Source of the DNA: Isoetes taiwanensis | Taxonomy: Eukaryota > Streptophyta > Lycopodiopsida > Isoetales > Isoetaceae | Direction of reading: 5' to 3' | NCBI GenBank assembly: GCA_021234155.1 | Contig: JAJEKV010000003.1 | Coordinates: forward strand, 19,142,386 to 19,206,385 | DNA length: 64,000 bases | Part shown: positions 32,124 through 44,614 of the stretch, in pieces | Position numbering within the stretch: the stretch's first letter is position 1 | How the letters are laid out: each line of letters starts with the position of its first letter | Notes under the pieces: generated by a model | Seen by the model: the letters and a program-made list of their open reading frames with translations, nothing else | Databases searched by the model: none | Told to the model about the DNA's origin: nothing | Program-made: the position numbers and the translations under genes

Positions 32124-34062
32124 TGTTGCCCCCAAAGGGCAACATGCTAATTGTGTTCTATGCATTCAAGTCAGGTTAAGTCATTTCTGAAGACTAGGTC
32201 AAAGATTGGAAGAGCTTGGTAGTCAACATTGGTGTGAAGGTCAAAAGATGCTTACCTTCTAGGTCAACAAATGCTCAAGCCAAAAGTTCACAAGAGGTAT
32301 TGTATTTGGGATCAAATGCTTAGTTAAGAATATGCTCTAGAAGAATCTGGGTTATGAAGTTTGGAAGACATCTTTTGAAGATTGGAAGTTAAGAGTTTGG
32401 AAGACCCCATGGTGTATAGTTTCTAATTTTGGCCTTTGTTTCACCCCACTACCTCCATTTTTGCACCTTTGGCCCAATATTGTTTTCATGTCCTTTGCTC
32501 ATCCCTTTGGCATGCCCACCTTGTCATTTTGCCCAAGTCCTTGCCATTTCCTCCAAATATCCCTACATTGGTTATTCAAAAAGACATTCAAGCCCCTATT
32601 GCAAAGTTATTATTCCCCTCTTTTGCATTTTCACCTCTGTCTCCCTACTAGCCCTTTATGATTTCTTTTGCCTTATTCCTATTCCATTATGCCCTCATTG
32701 GTATATTCCAAACCTTGTCAAAAGATGCCCCAAAGATTCCATATTCCTTTACACGTGTGGGCAATCTTCCCTATGGTCAAGAGGTTATAACTTCTTTTAA
32801 ATATCCTATGAACAAAAGCCTTTAAACCATTGGCCAAGTTTTAAAAAATGATCGAATACGGCATATACAGGGCATATTCCTGCAAAAATACGAAACCGTA
32901 TCGCGAAAATTATGCAAAAATACAGCTGAAGAACCCTAGGACTGGAAATCCGGCTCGAATCATGCCTTCCCGCGCTCCATTCTCTCTGAGACCACTCTAT
33001 TTTTGAATTCCGGAACCTAAGCAACAGATTAAGCCTAAATTTATTACCTAAAATCACTGGAATCGAAATTTGAAACTATATACAGGGGAAACACAATCAC
33101 GACATTTTCGAAGGCCCGGACGCACTCAAATCTGACATTGATCAATACTGAGCATGACCTGAAAGATTCTTGAAGTCCCTGAGCATTCCTCGACTGGATT
33201 TGCAAAGATCTAGCTGATACTACTTTCAAAAATTATCTTATGACTTATGATGATTATTTTCCAGTATCTGAAACTTTGAAGTATCATTATCCATTGTTAT
33301 TATGATGTATTTACCTTCATATCAATATGAATTGACTGCCAAGTTGTCAAATCCCTCTCTGATACATTTCTTAGCAATTCTTGATTCAAAATATTTTACA
33401 GAAAATCCCTGAGTGTTCCAAAGCACTATTGGCCTACTTGCCATCTATCCTTAGAGCAACTGTGAGCTAAATGCTTTGAAAACATCAAAAAATACCACTC
33501 CTAGTTCAAGTTAGAAAAATTAGCATTCGGATCTGATCATTTTTTTACTGTATTTTGCCAAATCCAGCCACAAAAAGTGCTTCTGCACTTTCAAATGAAA
33601 GTTTGACCACATGCCCCTCTTTCTCATCACCATTAGAGCACATATGCTTTGGAAATTCCCAAAAATACGTTCTGTAACTTCAAATCTTATTTTCTGATCA
33701 CTGTTTTCCATAGTTGACCTCTATTGACCAATTTTTGACCCCACTTTGGGATTGAATATCTTTCAAATTTATAATATGACTTGGTCAGAAACTTCGGCAC
33801 TGAATTCCTACAACGTTTTTGAGCAAGTCTGAAGTGGTTGACTCGAAAAATCGATCCATTGCTTGACACCACAACCGTTTGAGTCAAGGTCCCATTTCCT
33901 AGAAATGGGAAAGGTATGAAATTTGAGTTTCTTGGACTTCTCCTTAGATTTATCTTGCATAGACTGGTCACCTTAAGTGATCTGGAGGTTCTAACCCCAA
34001 TTTGGGTGTAGACTCAAGTTGGTTCCTTGTGGTTGACCTTTAAGCCAGGTTTAGGGTCAACA
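32124..34062 (+). repeat. 3' LTR of G3 (1939 bp, uninterrupted)
   Basis: It starts TGTTGCCCCCAAAGG and ends GGTCAACA, and is nearly identical to the inverted 5' LTR. It preserves the target sites as they were before the TRIM (32222-32226) and before the 830-bp insertion (32299-32310). Confidence 0.95.
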
Positions 34063-34067
34063 AAGGG

Positions 34068-35200
34068 TGACTATATCATAGCATACATGTAATAACACGT
34101 CAACAATATCATCATCACATGGGGGTTCCTACCCAGGGCTCAGACTCCAGGGTATGGACTGACGGCTTAGGCCTCCAGAAGTCATTGCAGACGGAGTTCA
34201 TAAGAATGGACTGGATTGGCATAGGAACATGGCTGTTGTGTAGTCCGCAGAATAGGTTGAAGAGTCTAGGGACTGGAGCGTAGCCTGCCGGGTATGTAGC
34301 CAGAGGGGCTACTGCTGGGTTGCATCTCCCGAGTCCTGGTGAGGCAGGAGGAGAGTCACCCCCTCCTCTAGAGGCATGCATGCCCATCACAAGCGGCTAG
34401 AGGGCCACTGCCCGTATTCGACTTGAACCTCATTAAAGGTGACGCATCACCCAAGAGGTATCGAGCTCATGCCTTGCCCCACGCAGTGGCAAACCATTAA
34501 GCCTAGCCCGCTAAGATCCCTGGTAGGCTTTACACACCAGAGGGATCAATCAGTGATGGGACAAGTCCCCCTTATTCCACCGGTCTAGCCCCGCCACTCA
34601 CAACCAGGTGGGCTCTTGTACACGGCCGCATTAATTGGGAATTAATGAGGTTATCTAGGATCATCTGCTACTGAAGGTTTGACATACACAAGAGAGCATA
34701 GAATAGAACATCATCATCATCAAAGAACTGAAATACTGAATAATACCTAATCTAGCTCATTGCTGGGCTAAGAGTCAGTTTTGCACAACGAAATCGCAGG
34801 TTACCTGATCCTTGGCTTGCTCCAACTCCCCGAATCGCGTCCATGGCTGCTCCTGAGGGAACTGTTGTGCAAAAACAGCTCGGCGGTGCCTGGCAATGCG
34901 GAATAGCAGCTTGGCTTGGCCGCAATGGCTCGGGGAAGCCAAAATGCAAAAATGGAAAAGGTTTAGGGTTTCTCCTTTTGTTCCTTTTACATGAACTTTT
35001 TAGGTTTAGGTTAGAAGGGACCAATGGGGCTTTGCCACTTGTAAAGAGGGTTTAATTGCATATGTTTAATATGCAACATACGAGGTTGCCCCCTAGGCGC
35101 AACTCTTTACAGCTCTCAAGTACTTGTCATGGTGACATGTACGTGTGACGTGGTAGTATAATATACGTTTTCGGACCGTATGTTATGCTGGAATGTCACA
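34068..35200 (-). repeat. Main part of the G4 5' LTR
   Basis: It matches 2276-3764 closely and ends GGAATGTCACA at 35200. Its outer portion was separated by the G3 insertion and the inversion and lies at 23840-24069. Beyond 35200 the sequence is unrelated, so this is the outer boundary of G4. Confidence 0.8.
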
Positions 35201-35999
35201 TTGCTTCAATCTTTGCTGTCTGAACTCTGAAGGTAAGTCCAAAACATCTATAACTTTAAGTTCCATTCTTTCATCTCTCATTCTCAATCATCCAAGACAC
35301 CTCTACTACAGGTCCTCTGCTATGACGTCTGATGTTGCAGGAGGAATTGAATTTGTTTCTTTCCTTTGTAGGGTGAAAAAAGTAAAACAGTATTTTGAAT
35401 CAAAAGGAAATGGAACTCTTGAACTTATTTATATGTTTTCACTTCAGTTAGTATTTTTAATTTCTTTATTTTCAGTTATTATATTCTAGTCTAGTTATGT
35501 GTTTTCTACTACATATGTTTTATGTTTTAGATAATGATACTAGAAGCTTATCTACTTATTTAAAATTATTGTTTTCAAACTCTTGATGGAAATCAAAGAG
35601 TGGTTTTATCTATTACATTCACACATCACTATGTATTTCATATTTTTTCTGTTCTAAGTGTTCTATGATGATCTATATGCAAAGGGAACTCCAAAACCGT
35701 TCCAACTTTTAAAAAATTTGAAAGTTGGACGCCCCCGTTCCCATACGTTCCCGTTCCCGTTCCGAGATTTGGGCCCAAGTTCCCATTCCCGTTCCCGTTC
35801 CGGGTAGCTATGGATGTTTGGCCATCTATTGTCCTAAAAAAAATCAATTTTCCACTGTGAAAATAAGACATGCTTTATTTAGGTTCGGGATAGGTTTGAA
35901 TTGTAAATGGAGTCTTGTTTTATTCAGGGCGATTTCCCCTGCCGTAAAATAAGACACCTAGTCTTATTTGAATATAAAACTAGAAATAAGATGTGTCTT
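35201..35999. other. Flank of G4; no gene supported
   Basis: AT-rich, with no reliable frame. 35730-35805 contains several GTTCCCGTTCC-like repeats. Confidence 0.5.
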
Positions 36000-36263
36000 A
36001 ACTCCAACGCAAAGCGTGATGGACTTAAAGGTTGCCTTTCTTCTATTTCTTTTGACATTGTTTTCTTTCAGGAACATAAATTCATAATGATGAGTTTGAT
36101 AGATTATTATCTAACACTCTTCCTCCAGGCTTTAGGCTTTGGGCTATCAAAGCAAACAATAGTTCTACAGGTATTTCAATTGCTTGGAGAGAAAGCTTAA
36201 ACCTCTCAAACATCCAGATGATGCATGATAATGGTGGGAGGTGGCAAATCCTTCAGGATAACC
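36000..36263 (+). pseudogene. LINE-A, N-terminal piece of endonuclease
   Basis: Frames encode SFDIVFFQEHKF, the early glutamate motif of LINE apurinic-type endonucleases, then ISIAWRESLNL and DNGGRWQILQDN. It stops at ATAACC (36258-36263). The rest of the domain continues after 37633. Confidence 0.7.
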
Positions 36264-37620
36264 TTGGTAACACCAAAATTGCATGAAGGCATCTAGAAAG
36301 GCAAGGGTAGCAACTGCTTTACAGGTATTGTCTGAAGGGAGTAAGGATGAGTTGTCCGCAATCTTGGACACATTGAAAGCTCGACAGACTCAGCTTCAAC
36401 AATAATTGCCTCCAGATGATATATTTTACCAGTCTGACTGTCAGGATGTAGTTCAAGCTTTTGGTATTCCTGTGGTTGAGGTGGACCATTAAGCTCATAT
36501 TAAGTGTGCTGAGAACCTATCCTCATGTGCAGTCCTTGCTTATTTTACTGGTGGCTATTTGGATTTTTCACGGTTCCGTATTTGGTTATCTCGGCTTTTG
36601 AGACGTCTTCAGCTTCCTCCTTTTCAGTCCATCAAGTTGTTGGCAAAAAACTTTGTTCTTATTATGTTTGGTTTGAAAGTAGTGATGCAATGGATTCTTT
36701 GGTATCAAGAGGGATTGATCCACTTGGTAGGGAGTATATGATGTATCAGTATTACTCTCCTGGTTTTACACCAGATATGGTTCGCGCATTAAAGATGCCT
36801 TGCTGGTTCTCGATACCTAATCTTCCGTCTGATCTAATGGCCCATCAATTTCTAGTTGCAATTGCAACTGGTCTTGGGGTTCATATCTCACATTCCATCA
36901 TGAACGGTCCGAGGATTTGTGTCTCAATGCCAGTGGACTCAGCTTTACCTGATTGTATAGTGGTGAAAAGTGGGCCTTGGTATAAGAAGTTGGATCTTAA
37001 GCTTTTGAATGGTCCAGAATTAGCCCGTCTGTTTCCTAACAAGGAGGCTTTTGCTAGCTTTCGTCGAGGCACTCGTGCGTCTCACGCATCTATTCAACCT
37101 TCTTCTCAGGCTCAAGCTCCCGTTGTTACTTCTTAATCTATTCATGATCAACCTTCACCAGTTGTGTTGCACTCCTCATCCATGGAAGATGCTCTAATTC
37201 CAGGTCCGACAGTGTCGTCTTTAGCGCCATCATCTGTACCTGTAGTTCATTCTTCTCTCCATGTTGATGCTTCTTCCTCTCATGTGCGCAAAAGAGTCAT
37301 GGCAGCAGGTCAATTGGAAGAAGGCGGCAAGGAAGAAGTCTGTTATGTCATCTCACGAGGCTATCCCGCCTCGTTCTATTCAGTGGCATGATAATTTGAT
37401 GTCTGTTGATGATCATCTCGATGTGGTAGACCATGTTGATTATGATGAGGCCATTAAACGCCTCAAGGTGGCACAAGGAGTTTAAGTATATACTGTGTAT
37501 GGGTGGTTTTGCTTAGTGGACTATTTCGTCCTCTAGGTCTTAAGTCCCATGTCACAGGTCCCTTGTATGTATCTTGATTTTTCTTGATAATAGATTGTCG
37601 TCCTTCAAAGAAAAAAAATG
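36264..37620 (+). mobile_element. LINE-B, truncated LINE nested in LINE-A
   Basis: It ends in an A-rich tail (37607-37618). ATAACC occurs on both sides (36258-36263 and 37628-37633). It carries an ORF1-like region and no endonuclease or RT of its own. 5' truncation and an A-tail are typical of LINE insertions. Confidence 0.65.
36525..37136 (+). pseudogene. LINE-B ORF1-like protein (DUF4283 type)
   Basis: The frame encodes about 200 residues. The segment ALKMPCWFSIPNLPSDLMAH...GLGVHISHS...PRICVSMPVDSALPDCIVV has the layout of the plant LINE and retroelement DUF4283 region (PVWVRIPGLPxE...RVCVEVD in typical members). The start sits in mid-domain, and an upstream frame (YFTGGYLDFSRFRIWLSRLL) shows the N-terminal part displaced by frameshifts. 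The protein would bind LINE RNA. No zinc knuckle is seen downstream. Confidence 0.6.
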
Positions 37621-37633
37621 CTTTCAAATAACC

Positions 37634-38861
37634 AGGTGATAGGTTTCTCTTTTGGCATACAATTAGAAACGATCTAAGTCATGTTCCCTATGAGGAATGT
37701 GTTATGGCTGGGAATTTCAATATGGTAACACATGGTTATATGAGAAGCACGAATTTTAGACCCTTGTCCAACCAAGAAAACAACTCCTCGTCTCACTTGC
37801 TTTCCTATCATAATTTCAAGCTTGCCAAAACTCAACCCAATTCATATAGCTGGTTCAACCAAAGGATGGATGATCCTATTTACTGTTTGCATGATAGGTT
37901 TTATCTTAGTGAGAATTTATGGAATATTAGTAGCAGGGTCTCAAATCTTAGTGGATTCACTCTTTCTGATCATTTCCCTCAACTTCTTGAGATCAGAGGG
38001 CACAACACCTTAATACTAATCTTTTAAATCATGCAAATTTTTTGAATGAGTTTACACAGGTGTGGCATGGTATTCCTAGGCCAACAACTCGAGTAGGTTG
38101 GATGGATTGGTGGGTTCAGACTCAGCAAAAAATATCAAAAACTGGCTTATCTCCAAGAAAAATTCCAGTTGGATAACCTGAGAAGGCAGTTGCATTCTTT
38201 TACCCAAGACCAGCAGGAGCAAATCAAGATTTAAATAGAAAGGAAGGAAGGAAGGAAGGAAGTATATTTTAACGTCCGCGGAGGCCAAACTTGACCTATG
38301 AGACGGTACATGCAGTACACAAAGCAGATAAAAGCACACCAAAAAAGACAAATGCTACTATACAATGTGTCCCTACTACTGGGATGAAAAAACCCCCACA
38401 TGAAAGAGATTAAAATTGCAAGAGGTTGGCAGCTTAAATCTAAGATCAGAGACCTTAAAGATGATGAAAGGGCAAATTCCAAATACTTTTTTATCAAAGC
38501 TAAGGGGAAACTGAAGAGGAATCAAATCTTTAGTATTTCCATGGGAAATAATATAATCACAGAGGATATTGAGCTCAAAAGGGCAACCACCAATCACTTC
38601 ACTAGAATAATAGGTACTGCTATATATTGCAATAAGAAGGATATTGACAACTTCATCAAGTTGATGCCTCTGGTGGAGGATCATCATAATCATAGCTTGA
38701 CTCGCCCCTTTACAAATAAGGAGCTCTAGGCGAATATTCAAGGTATGGACAATGGTAAGACTCCAGGCCCTGATGGCCTGCAAGTTGAATTTTTCAAAAA
38801 GGCATGGGATATTATTGGATAGCTATTATTAATATTTGCAATGAGTTTCTTCTTCTTAAAA
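37634..38861 (+). pseudogene. LINE-A endonuclease end and start of reverse transcriptase
   Basis: AGNFNMVTHGYMRS corresponds to the GDFN motif, followed by NSYSWFNQRMDDPI, DRFYLSENLW and LSDHFP (the SDH motif). After a disturbed linker with a GGAA microsatellite (38238-38263), KTPGPDGLQVEFFKKAW marks the RT N-terminal motif. It is cut off at 38862 by the G6 LTR. Several frame breaks are present. Confidence 0.8.
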
Positions 38862-39153
38862 GTTGACGCTCCCAGAATCCATATGATGCTTCCATCGTAC
38901 AAATACGGGAAATTCCCCTTCCATGGCAACTATATCACAATGGAAAGGTCCTCCGTCTTATTCGGACCACTTGGGATGGCCAAGTGTCGGGTGAGGAATA
39001 CGGAGGTGTCATTCAGCCTATGTCCTCTATGAAAATCCTATACAGCGGAAGCGTACGTACATGTTAGCACACAGCAATCATACACAAATATTATACCACC
39101 ACGAAGGGTGGTCCATCCATCATCATATAAATAGCAATATAAGTACAAAGTAC
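38862..39153 (-). repeat. G6 3' LTR, outer part
   Basis: It begins with GACGCTCCCAGAATCC and matches 63711 onward. It is interrupted by the copia element at AGTAC (39149-39153) and resumes at 46485. Confidence 0.8.
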
Positions 39154-39660
39154 TGTGATTGATAGATCTCAAATTTCAACAAACAAGATGGCTTCTCAAC
39201 TCTAGACTTTAGATAATAAATTGAATCTTCTCCCAACAATGAACATTCAAACTAAGATATCAGAGTTAAACAAGTGTTATCCAATGGTTCAATGGTCAAA
39301 ATTCAAATTCCTTTGTTACTGTAGCAATGGGATCGAAGCAAAAACGAACTCCTTCTAGATGCACTATTTCAATGCCGATCTGATCCAATCTAACTCCTCC
39401 TTGGCCGATATGCCCCAAACCATCTCAAGTTTATTGCACACTTCCAATCCTCTTATCACAATTCCGATCGGTCAGGCTAGAAGCTGGTCTTACTGTTTTC
39501 TCTCGATCTTCTTTGCCTAATTCTCATTTGGCCAGGTGTCCGTCCATATACCATAGACCTTAGTTTAGTTTCATCAATATAACCATGCTACAACCGTATT
39601 CAAACTTTACCTCAGCCAGAAATTTAAGATGAATTATCAACTGCATGCCTATATTTCACA
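39154..39660 (-). repeat. Copia-1 3' LTR
   Basis: 507 bp with TG...CA ends on the minus strand. Paired with 45955-46484. Confidence 0.93.
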
Positions 39661-39702
39661 CTCCTCCTTTCATCTTAAGTTTCTGTACACTGCTTTGCAC
39701 AT

Positions 39703-40608
39703 TTATTTATCAGTTATGAACAACTCTTCTCTGAACTTTATAAACTTTCTCTCAACCAATGCTTTAGTGAAAATGTCTGCAATCTGTTTGTCTGTATGAA
39801 TATATTCCATTTCCACATATCCTTTCTCTGCAAGATCCCTAATGAAGTGAATATATAATTCAATATGTTTTGTCCGTTTGTGATAAACAAGATTCTTTAC
39901 TATTGCTATACAGCTTGAACTGTCTGTCATAATCTTTATAGGAGAAGTCTGTGTAAATCCAAGTTCAACAATCAATCGTCTTAACCATGCTATTTCTTTA
40001 GCTACTAATGAGCTGGCAGCATACTCTGCCTCTGCAGAGGACATGGCCACAACAGTTTGCTTTTTGCTTCTCCAGCATATAGCACCTCCTGCCAAAAGTA
40101 CAACATAGCCACTAGTGGATTTCCGAGTGCTCAAATCACCTGCCCAATCTGCATCACTGTATGCACAAAGAGTTATGTCCTGATTATGATATGTAATTCC
40201 AAATGTGGCAGTTTCCTTTAAACATCTGAGAACCCTTTTTGCAGCCAACCAATGAATTTTACTTGCATCATGACAGCGTCTACTTAGCATATTTACAATG
40301 TAACTTATATCAGGTCTTGTGTTATTTGCCAGATAAAGTAAACAACCAATCAACTCTCTATATGGAATTTTTTTTATTTCCATCTCTTCTCCATCTGTTT
40401 TAGCTGTCACAGCAGTTAATTTGTGGCCTAGCACAACTAGAGTTCTAACAGGTTTGGCATTTTGCATGTTAAACCTTCTGATCATATTCATGATATTCTG
40501 TTCTTGGCTGAGCTTTAAAATGCCTTTGTCTCTATATTTGTGGACTTTAATTCCAAGAAATTGTTTAAGTTCACCCAAATCAGACATTTGGAATCTCTGC
40601 TTAAGAAT
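39703..40608 (-). CDS. Copia-1 reverse transcriptase end and RNase H
   Basis: The frame is open for about 300 codons and continues the RT across the solo LTR without loss of a base, once one copy of the 5-bp duplication is discounted. MSDLGELKQFLGIKV and PYRELIGCLLYLANNTRPDI are RT thumb and connection motifs. RNase H shows CAYSDADWAGDLSTRKSTSG, SSAEAEYAA and a C-terminal KQIADIFTKAL. It removes the RNA strand during cDNA synthesis. Confidence 0.93.
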   Translation of the reverse strand: MLKQRFQMSDLGELKQFLGIKVHKYRDKGILKLSQEQNIMNMIRRFNMQNAKPVRTLVVLGHKLTAVTAKTDGEEMEIKKIPYRELIGCLLYLANNTRPDISYIVNMLSRRCHDASKIHWLAAKRVLRCLKETATFGITYHNQDITLCAYSDADWAGDLSTRKSTSGYVVLLAGGAICWRSKKQTVVAMSSAEAEYAASSLVAKEIAWLRRLIVELGFTQTSPIKIMTDSSSCIAIVKNLVYHKRTKHIELYIHFIRDLAEKGYVEMEYIHTDKQIADIFTKALVERKFIKFREELFITDK

Positions 40609-40613
40609 GTTTT

Positions 40614-42271
40614 TGTGACGCTCCCTGAATATATACGACCCCCGGTCGTATACATACGGGGACTTTCCCCTCCCATAGCGACCATATCGCCACGAGCAGG
40701 GCCCTCCGTCTATCCCGGGCCATCTATGGGAAGATGCCCGAGTGAAGGACGCGGAGGTGTCATTCGGCCCACGCCTTCAGTGGGACTCCTACGTCGCGGA
40801 AGCGTGAATACGTGTTAGCACACAGCACAAATATATATAAATAACCACCACGAAGGGTGGCACATCCATCCAAATACCACGGCAAAGAATATGCATCTAA
40901 TCCTAAGGAAAACACCCAAACCCCAGGTTCTACCCCGGTTCAGACTCCTGTGAGGATAGATTGACGGCTCGGTCGCAAGAGATCAGCAGACAGAGGTATA
41001 ACCTGGCGTTGGCTGGCATAGAACATCGGCTAGGGTTGTCCACTCCATCCGCCCCTCCTATGCACACTTTGCAGATGGGTCGATTCACGCTATGGCTTCG
41101 CTATAGCCTTCCGGAGACGCAGACTCGAGGTATCACCCTGCTGAGCCTACTCCAGGGTTCATGACGCCCCGGTCTGATGAGGCAGGTCAGGGAAGTGTCC
41201 CCTTCCAGGATCACAGTGGTTCCATGGGTGAGCTAGAGAATACGTGCCGCATCAGCGACCCCCGCATTCATACCCAACTTACTCACCCTAAATCTACTCA
41301 AAGTGCAAGATGCTCCATACGGATCACACCTCTACACCCAGGGAGTGTCAGACCCATACCCGGCCCTCTACGTGACCGGCTATCAGGCCTAGCCCACTGT
41401 AGGAGTCTCAGGAGCCTTTTATGTTCGTGCAAGACCCCACCCCCACTTCACCACTGTGTCCCTTCTCTGGTGCTAAGCCAGACCATAGCATCTACGACCC
41501 GGTGGTCTCTTGTACACAGGCCGCATCTACTGGGAAAATACAGGGCTCTATCTAGGAGCATACTACAATACATGGGCTCAGAGGTCTCTACCCCCCTTAT
41601 CCCCCCCATTTCCAGAGTAAAGCTATGCAAAGAATTATCAATCCATCCTTTAAGAGCAAGACCAGCATCAGAAATAAAGAGAACTCACCTTTACAATCAA
41701 GGGTTAGTTCCTACAAGTAAAACATAGAGAGAACAGAGAAGCAAACATAACCAGTGCCCAACAGGGGCGTTATTCTAGAATTCACAGGCTATCCTAGCCA
41801 CCCACCTGAGTTCTGGCTGGACCCGTTACCATTGGGTGCTTCCATCTCCTGGGTCTTGGTGTTCAGCTTCAGCTACACAGGTGAAAGTGCTTGGTATGGT
41901 GGCGCTCAGCTTGGCAGGGTTAGGCGCTCAGCTCCTGCTCCTTTTGGACGAATTTTGGGAGTCAATTAGGGATAGGGATCAGGTTGGCAGCCCACTTTGG
42001 AAGTCCCCATGCTGGCCAATCGATTTAGGCCAGGTGGCGCCTTCCCAAAGCATTAGTTAATCTAATTAACCCATTTAATATTAATTCCCTAAATTATAGG
42101 TTATTATCATTAATGATTAAATTAGCATAGCTAACTTAATCCCTTTTAGGTTTTCCCCCTAGGTTACAATACCCCATGTTGGCGTACCTTTAGTGGTTGA
42201 CGTGTCGGTATATTTATACGTATACCGTATAAATACGTTACATATACCGTATAAATACGTGGAACGTCACA
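40614..42271 (-). mobile_element. Solo LTR of the gypsy group inside copia-1 RT
   Basis: A 1658-bp block starts TGTGACGCTCC and ends GGAACGTCACA, with GTTTT on both sides (40609-40613 and 42272-42276). It shares conserved blocks with the other gypsy LTRs here and has no primer site or internal region. It is what remains after recombination between two LTRs. Near one end, GTATAAATACGT is repeated. Confidence 0.93.
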
Positions 42272-43144
42272 GTTTTTGCAAAACTCCAAGCATTTCTTGC
42301 TGCTACTAGCCATGATGCAATCGTCTACATACAGAGCAATAATGCAAATATTATTCCCTTCTTGGAATTTGTAAAGATTGTTGTCATTCTTCAATCTTGC
42401 AAATCCTTGTTCTTTCAGAAATGAATCCGTGCACAAGTACCATTCCCTAGGTGCTTGTTTCAGCCCATATACAACTCTACATAATCTCCATACCTTGTCA
42501 GAATCTTGCTCAAAGCCAGGCGCTTGATACATGTATATTTCTTCATCCAGTTTTGCATTCAAGAATGTTGTTTTGACATCCATGTGATGTAATTCCCAGT
42601 TCTGAGCATTTGCAATTGCAAGTAGGATTCTTAAACTGGTTAGTTTCACAATTGGAGCAGATATTTCTCCATAATCTTCCCCTTTTCTCTGTGTAAATCC
42701 TTTTGCAACTAGTCTGGCCTTAAATCTTTGACTCCCATCTGCATTAGTTTTAATTCTGAATATCCACTTGTTGTCCACAACATTTTTCTCTTTTGGATAG
42801 TCCACTAATTCGTATGTTCCTGTACGTTTGAATGAATCAATTTCCTCAAGCATGGCTGCCATCCATTCATTCTTTTCTTTGGAATTTACAGCCTCCTCAA
42901 ATGAATTTAGTACATTTATGTCTTCTAGCAATGCTAATATTTGCTCCAGATCATCATACTCATGTTGCCTTTTATTAATTCTCATGCTTTTTCCATCTTC
43001 ATATCTGCCATACTGCCCTTCTCCAACACCAGCAGATTCCTTCAATCTTTCTACTTGAGTTTTTTTCTTTTTGGCGGGTGCATGCTCAGCAGGTTGCTCG
43101 AATGAGGAACCACTTCTAGCATCATTTGGATTTAATACATTCAT
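42272..43144 (-). CDS. Copia-1 reverse transcriptase, main part
   Basis: It encodes KWIFRIKTNADGSQRFKARL, VAKGFTQRKGEDYGEISAP, MDVKTTFLNAKLDEEIYM and the active-site YVDDCIMAS, then EFCKN at the solo LTR junction. An upstream stretch (DARSGSSFEQPAEHAPAKKK) is the IN-RT linker. One TAA near 43.19 kb separates it from integrase. It makes cDNA from the element's RNA. Confidence 0.93.
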
Positions 43145-43189
43145 TCTTTCCTCTTCATTATCTGAATCAACATCAAAGTTTACATGCTT

Positions 43190-44614
43190 TTATTTTTCTG
43201 ATTTTGTCACTGTTATATCTGCTGCAGCAAATTTTCTAAAATTGTGTCTATGTTTGTAGAGAGTAGTTTCATCAAATATTATATCTCTGCTGACAATGAT
43301 TTTGTTTGATTCAGGTATGTACATTCTGAAGCCCTTTGATTGCTCATCATAACCCACGAGATAACCAATGTTGGCCTTGTCATCCAGTTTACTTCTTGTT
43401 TCTTTGGACACATGAATGTATCCTAAGCAGTCGTATACTTTGAACATGTTATAATCAATGTTAACCCTGTTTGATGACCATGCAAGCTCTGGAATATTTC
43501 CATGCAATGCTGCAGAGGGAATTTTGTTTTGTATCATAGTTGCTGTTCTTAATGCTTCTTCCCACAATTTATTTGGCAGACCAGAGCTTTTAAGCATTGA
43601 TCTCACGGCATCCAGAAGTGTTTGATTCTTTCTCTCTGAAACACCATTCTACTGTGGGGTGAATCTGCAAGTTAACTGCCTTTTGATTCCACGAGCCATA
43701 CAGAATTGTTTAAATTTTGTAGAGAGATATTCGCTGCCTCTATCAGATCTAATACATTTAACCTTTCTTTCAGTTTGTCTCTCTACTTCTGAAACAAACA
43801 ATTTTAGAGCATCTAGAGCCTGATGTTTTCTAGTCAAGCAACAGCATTTACATTTTCTACTAAAATCGTCAATAAAGTATCTCTTTCCAGTTCTGCTTTA
43901 GACATTCAGAGGTCCACATAAGTCTGTGTGGATGAGATCAAGTATTCCATGTGCTTTATGCTTCGATCTCTGAAATGGCAATCTGCTTATCTTTCCTAGT
44001 ATGCATCCTTCACACATAATCTGTTTATTTTGATCTTCTTCTACTTCTTTACATTCCAACAAACCTTTTTTCACCATAAATTTGACATTGTTACAATGCG
44101 TATGAGCTAGTCTATTATGCCATATTTCCATGTTTGGAATCATAACAGCATTTATGCTGTCCAAAGTCACGTCATTCAGCTGAAACAAATTACCAATGCG
44201 TTTTGCGAAAAATCTCAAATCATTATTCATAAACACTTTACATTCTTGCTTGTCAAAGACAAGTTTATATCCAAGATCGACCAACTGACTTACTGAAATC
44301 AAGTTCTTTATTAAACTAGGCACACATAAGACATTTTGAATGTCAACAACATTTCCTTCCAAATCAAGTAGCTGCAGCAGTCCACAACCTTTAATTTGCT
44401 GCATCTCCCCATTTCCGACCTGCACATGTTTAGATTTGGCTGCTATCACATTCTTGAGAATATCAGTTGAGGTAACTACTGATCTCTCAGCTCCGCTATC
44501 AACTATAATTGCACCATGCTTATTGTTAGTGTCTTTGTCAAACTTAGAATCAGCAACGTATGAATTGTATGATACGATACATATTTGCCGTATAAAACGT
44601 AAAAAATACGGCAA
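43190..44614 (-). pseudogene. Copia-1 protease and integrase
   Basis: The protease has AIIVDSGAERSVVTS (catalytic DSG). The integrase zinc domain has HNRLAHTHC and CEGCILGK. The core contains IDDFSRK, IRSDRGSEYL and a TPQ-stop-NGVSERKN motif, in which the usual second Q is a TAG at about 43.65 kb. Another stop lies near 43.9 kb. A few codons are missing between GPLNV and RYFIDD. The 5' end is displaced by the MITE at 44.57 kb. Confidence 0.9.

Larger units (their letters stand above)
29009..34062 (+). mobile_element. G3 (Tat-like gypsy), 3' half on the plus strand
   Basis: It contains the rest of reverse transcriptase, the second RNase H, integrase, a 3' untranslated region and the 3' LTR. 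It begins in mid-RT at codons that continue the domain cut at 17530. The duplication AAGGG follows the LTR at 34063-34067 and matches the one beside the other half, so both halves are one original insertion. Confidence 0.92.

Noticed and set aside
38238..38263. GGAA microsatellite
   Set aside because: A short ordinary simple repeat in a decayed LINE. No further meaning seen.
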